DNA of 11,933 nt, from positions 1 through 11,933 of the forward strand of contig JAUUZT010000008.1 in assembly GCA_030589825.1 (NCBI GenBank), written 5' to 3'. The notes beneath the pieces are model-generated. The model saw nothing but the letters and a program-made list of their open reading frames with translations. It did not search any database and was not told where the DNA came from. Numbering within the stretch: the stretch's first letter is position 1; the number at the start of each line of letters is the position of its first letter. The stretch is from Dehalococcoidia bacterium. Lineage in GTDB: Bacteria > Chloroflexota > Dehalococcoidia > GIF9 > AB-539-J10. Made by a program: the position numbers and the translations under genes. Below, piece after piece: positions 7,447 through 11,933 of the stretch.

Positions 7447-7887
7447 ATGAATGTTGCTATAGGTTGTGATCACCGTGGGTTTTATTTAAAGCACAAAGTT
7501 ATGGATTATGTGCGCGAGACAGGTCATGAATATCAAGACTATGGCTGTTATAACACTGATTCTGTTGACTATCCAGATATCGCCCTGAAAGTATCAGAAG
7601 GATTAAGTTCAGGTAATGCTGAGGTAGGAATTTTAATATGTGGAACTGGTGTGGGAATGAGTATTGCAGCCAATAAGCTAAAAGGGATAAGGGCAGCTTT
7701 ATGTTATGATGCTCTTGCAGCAAGCAGAGCAAGAAGACATAACGATGCAAATATCCTTTGTCTTAAAGGTGAGGATATGGAAACCAGTGTAGCGCTGGAT
7801 ATCGTGAGAATATTTCTGTCTACAAACTTCGAGGGTGGCAGACATTTACGGAGGATTGAAAAAATTACCATACTTGAAACCAATTGA
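7447..7887 (+). CDS. rpiB: Ribose-5-phosphate isomerase B
   Basis: Interconverts ribulose 5-phosphate and ribose 5-phosphate in the non-oxidative pentose phosphate pathway; a cytosolic dimer or tetramer of the RpiB/LacAB family. The 146 residues match the family. Visible are GCDHRGF (6-12, with D8 and H9), DYPDIA (41-46), ICGTGVGMSIAANK with catalytic Cys65 (64-77), ARRHNDAN with His98 (95-102) and FEGGRHLRR with R132 and R136 (128-136). These correspond to the E. coli RpiB active-site residues shifted by one. The ATG at 7447 follows the tsaC stop by 2 bp, with AAGGAA (7436-7441) as the Shine-Dalgarno site inside tsaC. No lactose or galactose genes are nearby, which argues against LacA/LacB. 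The tsaC/sua5-rpiB neighbourhood is also known in Firmicutes. Confidence 0.95.
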   Translation: MNVAIGCDHRGFYLKHKVMDYVRETGHEYQDYGCYNTDSVDYPDIALKVSEGLSSGNAEVGILICGTGVGMSIAANKLKGIRAALCYDALAASRARRHNDANILCLKGEDMETSVALDIVRIFLSTNFEGGRHLRRIEKITILETN

Positions 7888-7920
7888 TTGTTGGTGTTAG
7901 AGTCTACACTTTAATTATTA

Positions 7921-7925
7921 GGAGG
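7921..7925 (+). promoter_or_regulatory. Strong ribosome-binding site that sets the ilvD TTG start
   Basis: A perfect GGAGG five bases before TTG at 7931 decides the start of ilvD. No ATG or GTG fits the conserved N-terminus [15 protein letters not shown]. The rest of the 43-bp rpiB-ilvD gap has no convincing promoter, terminator or leader peptide. Confidence 0.8.
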
Positions 7926-7930
7926 TAGTA

Positions 7931-9598
7931 TTGAAAAGTGACGCGGTGAAAAAAGGCATTGAACGTGCACCCCATAGGTCTTTGTTGTATGCAAGAGGTT
8001 GCTCAACTGATGACTGGGATAAACCCTTTATCGGGATAATAAGTAGCAACAATGATATTGTTCCTGGACATATTCATCTGGAATCAATAGTACGGGCTGT
8101 CAAGGAAGGGGTCAGGGATAAAGGAGGTGTTCCTTTTGTAGGCAACACTACTGCTGTATGTGATGGTATTGCTATGAATCATGAGGGTATGAAATATAGC
8201 TTGCCAAGCCGAGAGATTATTGCAGATACTTGCGAAGTTTTTGCAATGGCTCATGCGTTTGATGCTTTGGTATTTATTCCTAATTGTGACAAGATAGTGC
8301 CAGGTATGCTGATGGCAGCCGCTCGAATAAACTTGCCTTGTATATTTGTTAGTGGAGGACCTATGATGGCAGGTAAAATATATGATAAAAACAGAGTTAG
8401 GTCAATTGATTTAATCAGCGTATTTGAAGCTGTTGGTATGACTATAAATGGTGATATTACCGAGACAAGGCTAACAGAAATGGAAAAAGTTGCTTGTCCG
8501 GGTTGTGGTAGTTGCTCTGGCTTGTATACTGCTAATACCATGAACTGCATATGTGAGGCATTAGGAATAGCACTACCTGGCAATGGAACCATACCGGCAG
8601 TGCAGGCCCGACGAATTCAGCTTGCATACGCAGCGGGACAGCAAATCATGCAAGTCTTATCTGAAAATATCAGGCCAGAAAATTTAATTACAAGGGATAG
8701 TATACATAATGCTTTTGCTGTAGATATGGCTTTGGGGGGTAGTAGCAATACAGTGTTGCATCTTTCTGCAATAGCACATGAAGCAGGTATAGAATATCCT
8801 TTATCATGGATAAATGAAATAGGTGATAATGTTCCGCATATATGTAAGCTTTCGCCTGCGAGTGAACAGCATATCGAGGACCTGGATGTGGCTGGTGGTG
8901 TGTCAGCAGTGATGCAGGAAATTAAGGGGTCGCTGAAGCTTGATGCTAAAACAGTAGTAGGAAAACCAATTGGTGAGGTAATAAAGCATGCCAAGGTTGA
9001 GGATAGAAATGTAATTTATCCTTTATCTAATCCATATAGTCCTACTGGAGGACTCAGTATATTATTCGGTAATTTAGCTCCAGAAGGAGCAGTTGTAAAA
9101 AGTGGAGCAGTAGCTCCAGAAATGCTCAGCCATAAAGGCCCTGCTAGAGTTTTTAATAGCGAGGAGGATGCTTCCACGGCCATAATGGCAGGGAAATTTA
9201 AATCTGGTGATATTTTAGTAATCCGTTATGAAGGGCCCAAAGGAGGTCCGGGGATGCGAGAAATGTTGACACCTACATCGCTTCTTAGTGGAATGGGTAT
9301 GGATAAGGAAATCGCGTTGATTACCGATGGTCGTTTTTCTGGAGGTTCTAGGGGAGCTGCCATTGGACATGTTTCTCCCGAAGCTGCAGTGAAAGGTCCT
9401 ATAGCCGCTATTAAAGATGGTGATATTATTAAAATAGATATTCCACAACGTAAATTGGAAGTAGAACTTGCTGATGCAGAGATCAAGAAAAGATTAAATG
9501 ATTTACCGTCATTTAAGGCTAAGATAAAAACTGGTTATCTAAGACGTTATGCGGATCAAGTAATGTCAGCCAGTTCTGGAGCAGTTTTTTCTAATTAA
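7931..9598 (+). CDS. ilvD: Dihydroxy-acid dehydratase
   Basis: Dehydrates 2,3-dihydroxy-isovalerate and 2,3-dihydroxy-3-methylvalerate to the 2-oxoacids of valine and isoleucine; a cytosolic Fe-S, Mg-dependent enzyme. The 555 residues are family length. Signatures are [11 protein letters not shown] (118-128) and [16 protein letters not shown] (465-480), plus [17 protein letters not shown] (188-204). Candidate cluster ligands are C119, C192 and C195, with C77 (VCDGIAM) and C189 nearby. The position that is Cys in plant/cyanobacterial [2Fe-2S] enzymes (TPCNxHL) is Gly here (VPGHIHL), so the protein resembles the E. coli and methanogen type often linked to oxygen-labile [4Fe-4S]; that is inference. 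The start is TTG at 7931 behind GGAGG. It is followed 11 bp later by ilvB in the same operon. Confidence 0.97.
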   Translation: MKSDAVKKGIERAPHRSLLYARGCSTDDWDKPFIGIISSNNDIVPGHIHLESIVRAVKEGVRDKGGVPFVGNTTAVCDGIAMNHEGMKYSLPSREIIADTCEVFAMAHAFDALVFIPNCDKIVPGMLMAAARINLPCIFVSGGPMMAGKIYDKNRVRSIDLISVFEAVGMTINGDITETRLTEMEKVACPGCGSCSGLYTANTMNCICEALGIALPGNGTIPAVQARRIQLAYAAGQQIMQVLSENIRPENLITRDSIHNAFAVDMALGGSSNTVLHLSAIAHEAGIEYPLSWINEIGDNVPHICKLSPASEQHIEDLDVAGGVSAVMQEIKGSLKLDAKTVVGKPIGEVIKHAKVEDRNVIYPLSNPYSPTGGLSILFGNLAPEGAVVKSGAVAPEMLSHKGPARVFNSEEDASTAIMAGKFKSGDILVIRYEGPKGGPGMREMLTPTSLLSGMGMDKEIALITDGRFSGGSRGAAIGHVSPEAAVKGPIAAIKDGDIIKIDIPQRKLEVELADAEIKKRLNDLPSFKAKIKTGYLRRYADQVMSASSGAVFSN

Positions 9599-9609
9599 AT
9601 GAGAATATT

Positions 9610-11334
9610 ATGAAAAAGACAGGCGCTCAAATATTGTGTGAGACTCTAATAAAAGAAGGGGTTGAAATAGTTTTTGGTATTCCTGGAGGGTCAACTCTTC
9701 CTATATATGATACTCTTCCTCAATATCCACAACTTCGACATATACTATTCAGACATGAACAGGGTGCAGCACATGCCGCAGATGGATATGCACGAGTCTC
9801 TAATAAAGCAGGTGTTTGCTTTGCAACTTCAGGACCAGGAGCCACTAATCTAGTAACTGGCATTGCAAATGCATATATGGATTCATCACCATTAGTATGT
9901 ATAACTGGTCAAGTTGGTCGACCTTTTATTGGGAAAGATGCCTTTCAGGAAACGGATATTAGTGCTATTACTCTACCTATAACTAAATATAATTATCTTG
10001 TTACTGAAACTGAAAAGCTCTCGACAACAATAAGGGAGGCATTTCATATTGCGCAAACAGGAAGACCTGGTCCAGTAGTAATAGACATTCCTAAAGATGT
10101 ACAACAAGAAGAAGTGGAGTTCAATTATCCTGAAAAAATTGATCTACCAGGTTATAAAATTGTATCGCGTGTACACGCAGTTCAAATAAAAAAAGCAGCA
10201 AAACTTATTGGCGTAGCTCGAAAGCCTGTTATTATTGCAGGCAGAGGAGTAGTTCTCTCTGGAGCTTACGATGAGCTTAAAGAATTCGCGGAGAAAGCAC
10301 AGGTTCCTGTAGTCACAACTTTACTTGGCCTTGGTTCCTTCCCACAAAACCATATACTTAATTTTGACTGGCTAGGGATGCACGGCATGGTTCATGCTAA
10401 TATGGCAGTACAGAATGCTGATGTAATTATTGCTATTGGCATGAGATTCGATGATAGGGCTACAGCAGATACAAAGAAATTTGCTCAGCATGCCAAGGTT
10501 ATCCATATTGATATTGATCCAGCAGAGATAGGCAAGAATGTGCCAGTAGATGTTCCAATAGTAGGCGATATTAAGAATGTTTTAAGGGCTATAAATAAAG
10601 AAATAGAGACTAAGGAACATGTGGACTGGATTTCTTTGATAGGGGAGTGGCGTTATGAACATCAATCATTGAAGATTGTGGAAAGTGAGGGCCTGCTTCC
10701 AGATTATGTCATTCAGCAGATTTATAAAGAAACTTATGGAAATGCTACGATAGTTACTGGAGTAGGGCAGCATCAGATGTGGGCAGCGCAACATTACGTT
10801 TACAATAAGCCAAATACCCTTATTATGTCAGGGGGTTTGGGCACTATGGGATTTGAGCTTCCTGCGGCTATAGGGGTTAATATTGGCTGCCCCAAGGAAG
10901 CAGTATGGTGCATTGCTGGTGATGGTAGTATTCAAATGACAATACAAGAATTGGCTACTATAAGGCAAGAGAATCTTCCTGTAAAGATTGCCATTATTAA
11001 CAATGGGTATCTTGGATTGGTGCGTCAATGGCAAGAACTCTTCTATAATCGCTCTTATGTTGGGGTGAAACTGTGGAATCCAGATTTTGTAGCAATTGCT
11101 AAAGCCTACGATATACCTGGTATAAAAGTAACACATAGGGAGGATGTAGTCCCAGCAATACAAAAGGCAATAGATAATCCTGGTCCATTTCTTATAGACT
11201 TTATGGTTGAACCTGAGTCTAACGTGTATCCGATTATTCCGCCAGGGGAAAGACTTGATAAAAGTTTGGAAATACCGCCAATGGAAACAATTAATAAAAG
11301 CAAGGTTATGTCTTATGGAAAAAGATCCAAGTAA
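9610..11334 (+). CDS. ilvB: Acetolactate synthase large (catalytic) subunit
   Basis: A ThDP-, FAD- and Mg-dependent enzyme that condenses pyruvate with pyruvate or 2-oxobutyrate, the first common step of branched-chain amino acid synthesis; it works with the IlvN regulatory subunit. The 574 residues show the N-terminal ThDP (PYR) domain with catalytic Glu50 in RHEQGAAHAADGYAR (48-62), the FAD-region GQVGRPFIGKDAFQETD (100-116), MRFDDR (278-283) and the C-terminal ThDP motif GDGS...NN (437-465), then VRQWQ (471-475). The FAD-binding region and the Trp separate it from catabolic ALS. The ATG at 9610 has only a weak Shine-Dalgarno site (TGAGAA). Its 3' end overlaps ilvN by 20 bp. Gly103 stands where plant enzymes have Pro197. 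Secure call. Confidence 0.97.
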   Translation: MKKTGAQILCETLIKEGVEIVFGIPGGSTLPIYDTLPQYPQLRHILFRHEQGAAHAADGYARVSNKAGVCFATSGPGATNLVTGIANAYMDSSPLVCITGQVGRPFIGKDAFQETDISAITLPITKYNYLVTETEKLSTTIREAFHIAQTGRPGPVVIDIPKDVQQEEVEFNYPEKIDLPGYKIVSRVHAVQIKKAAKLIGVARKPVIIAGRGVVLSGAYDELKEFAEKAQVPVVTTLLGLGSFPQNHILNFDWLGMHGMVHANMAVQNADVIIAIGMRFDDRATADTKKFAQHAKVIHIDIDPAEIGKNVPVDVPIVGDIKNVLRAINKEIETKEHVDWISLIGEWRYEHQSLKIVESEGLLPDYVIQQIYKETYGNATIVTGVGQHQMWAAQHYVYNKPNTLIMSGGLGTMGFELPAAIGVNIGCPKEAVWCIAGDGSIQMTIQELATIRQENLPVKIAIINNGYLGLVRQWQELFYNRSYVGVKLWNPDFVAIAKAYDIPGIKVTHREDVVPAIQKAIDNPGPFLIDFMVEPESNVYPIIPPGERLDKSLEIPPMETINKSKVMSYGKRSK

Positions 11335-11809
11335 TAAAAAACATATATTAGTTGCCTTGGTAGAAGATAAACCTGGAGTGTTGGCAAGAGTGGCAAGCTT
11401 GTTTCGCCGTAGAGGTTTTAATATACAAAGCCTTGCTGTTGGCCATTGTGAGCATGCTCATCTATCTCGTATGACTATTGTTACAAAAGGCAGATTCCTG
11501 GATATCGAACAAGTGAGGAAACAATTAGATAAACTAATTAATGTAGTACGTGTAACGGACATAACTGATAGGAGCATGGTAGCCAGGGAACTGGCGTTAA
11601 TAAAAGTTAATGCCACAGCAGCAACAAGGAATGAGATTATACAAATTGTTGATATATTTAGAGCGAATATTGTTGACGTGTCCATAAATACACTGACAGT
11701 TGAGGCAACAGGCGATGAAAGTAAACTAGAATCCTTATTAGACCTTCTTCGCCGTTTTGGAATTAAAGAAATATCCAGAACTGGCAAGATTGCTATGGCT
11801 CGTCAATAA
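11315..11809 (+). CDS. ilvN: Acetolactate synthase small (regulatory) subunit
   Basis: The regulatory subunit binds IlvB, raises its activity and confers feedback inhibition, typically by valine. From ATG at 11315 the product is 164 residues, the common length. An N-terminal ACT domain (about 8-82) has HILVALVEDKPGVLARV and the RRRGFNIQSLAVG strand, and a C-terminal ALS_ss_C-type domain follows (about 85-160). A longer frame from 11207 exists but would add 36 non-family residues inside ilvB, so it is rejected. The start lies within ilvB (20-bp overlap), with AAGG at 11302-11305 nine bases upstream, so translation is probably coupled. ilvC follows 42 bp after the stop. Valine control is family knowledge, not visible in the sequence. 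Confidence 0.95.
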   Translation: MEKDPSNKKHILVALVEDKPGVLARVASLFRRRGFNIQSLAVGHCEHAHLSRMTIVTKGRFLDIEQVRKQLDKLINVVRVTDITDRSMVARELALIKVNATAATRNEIIQIVDIFRANIVDVSINTLTVEATGDESKLESLLDLLRRFGIKEISRTGKIAMARQ

Positions 11810-11838
11810 TCTGTACAACAAATAAACAATAAAGATAG

Positions 11839-11843
11839 AGGAG
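11839..11843 (+). promoter_or_regulatory. Ribosome-binding site of ilvC
   Basis: AGGAG eight bases before the ATG at 11852 supports the start of ilvC. The 42-bp ilvN-ilvC gap contains no clear terminator, so ilvC is probably in the same transcript. Confidence 0.7.
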
Positions 11844-11851
11844 ATATATAC

Positions 11852-11933
11852 ATGGCTAAGATTTATTATGAAAAAGATTCAAATCTGGAAGTTTTGAACG
11901 GAAAGACTATTGGTATTGTTGGCTATGGAAGCC
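11852..11933 (+). CDS. ilvC: Ketol-acid reductoisomerase, N-terminal 27 codons only (cut by window end)
   Basis: Isomerises and reduces acetolactate and acetohydroxybutyrate with NADPH, the second common step of valine/isoleucine synthesis. Only MAKIYYEKDSNLEVLNGKTI... is visible, ending in IGIVGYGS, the beginning of the GxGxxG dinucleotide-binding motif typical of KARI (GYGSQG). The MAKxYYxxD start, the AGGAG site eight bases upstream and the position after ilvD-ilvB-ilvN make the call firm despite the short fragment. Cofactor preference cannot be judged because the specificity loop is outside the window. Confidence 0.93.
   Translation, partial: MAKIYYEKDSNLEVLNGKTIGIVGYGS

Noticed and set aside
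7888..7920. Possible stem GTGT...ACAC and weak promoter boxes between rpiB and ilvD
   Set aside because: 4-bp stem and poor -35/-10 matches; not enough for a terminator, attenuator or promoter call.
8251..9486. Several long antisense open frames opposite ilvD
   Set aside because: They are shadows of the ilvD frame, with no family motifs or ribosome sites; the sense strand carries complete signatures.
9599..9613. Micro-ORF ATG AGA ATA TTA TGA between ilvD and ilvB, ending in ATGA overlap with ilvB
   Set aside because: Only four codons and follows the ilvD stop by chance-like juxtaposition; no regulatory codons or structure.
11207..11314. Longer ilvN start at 11207
   Set aside because: It would overlap ilvB by 128 bp and add 36 residues unlike the family; ATG at 11315 with AAGG nine bases upstream fits IlvN.

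Overview
The window is compact, gene-dense bacterial chromosomal DNA, AT-rich (about 40% GC by eye). It holds housekeeping metabolism: the end of a phosphofructokinase gene, a purine/GMP cluster, a tRNA-modification gene, a pentose-phosphate isomerase gene and a branched-chain amino acid operon. There are no transposases, phage genes, CRISPR arrays, tRNAs or rRNAs. Shine-Dalgarno sites are mostly purine-rich (GGAGG, AGGAG, GGAAGG) and several genes use non-ATG starts. The IlvD is of the CDK / CPGCGSC type with extra cysteines, which fits an anaerobe. A Chloroflexota (Dehalococcoidia-like) or clostridial-type source is my best guess, but this is inference from general character and not established here.

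Layout. Positions 1-762 (+) are the 3' part of an ATP-type 6-phosphofructokinase, cut by the window edge. It converges on an unrecognised single-membrane-segment protein (833-1570, -). After a 213-bp gap comes a minus-strand cluster read in the order guaA, purD, purE, purB (6555 down to 1784). The last three are packed tightly: 1 bp between purD and purE, and a 4-bp ATGA overlap between purE and purB. A divergent intergenic region of about 265 bp (6556-6820) carries promoter-like elements for both directions, a perfect 6-bp inverted repeat and three copies of TTACTGA. Reading rightwards (+) are tsaC/sua5, rpiB, ilvD, ilvB, ilvN and the first 27 codons of ilvC, with gaps of 2 to 43 bp or a short overlap.

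How the genes work together. PurE, PurB and PurD are three steps of de novo IMP synthesis, and GuaA finishes the GMP branch. RpiB supplies ribose 5-phosphate, the precursor of the PRPP used by purine synthesis. IlvB/IlvN, IlvC and IlvD make the 2-oxoacid precursors of valine, isoleucine and leucine. TsaC makes the threonylcarbamoyl-adenylate used for the t6A tRNA modification; a tsaC/sua5-rpiB neighbourhood is familiar from Firmicutes.

The most unusual observation is that the tsaC reading frame has no ATG, GTG or TTG codon upstream of its essential N-terminal motif. The best start is an ATA codon at 6821, behind a purine-rich stretch. I found no convincing evidence for a wholly new biological system; the remaining findings concern gene starts, regulation and protein variants.
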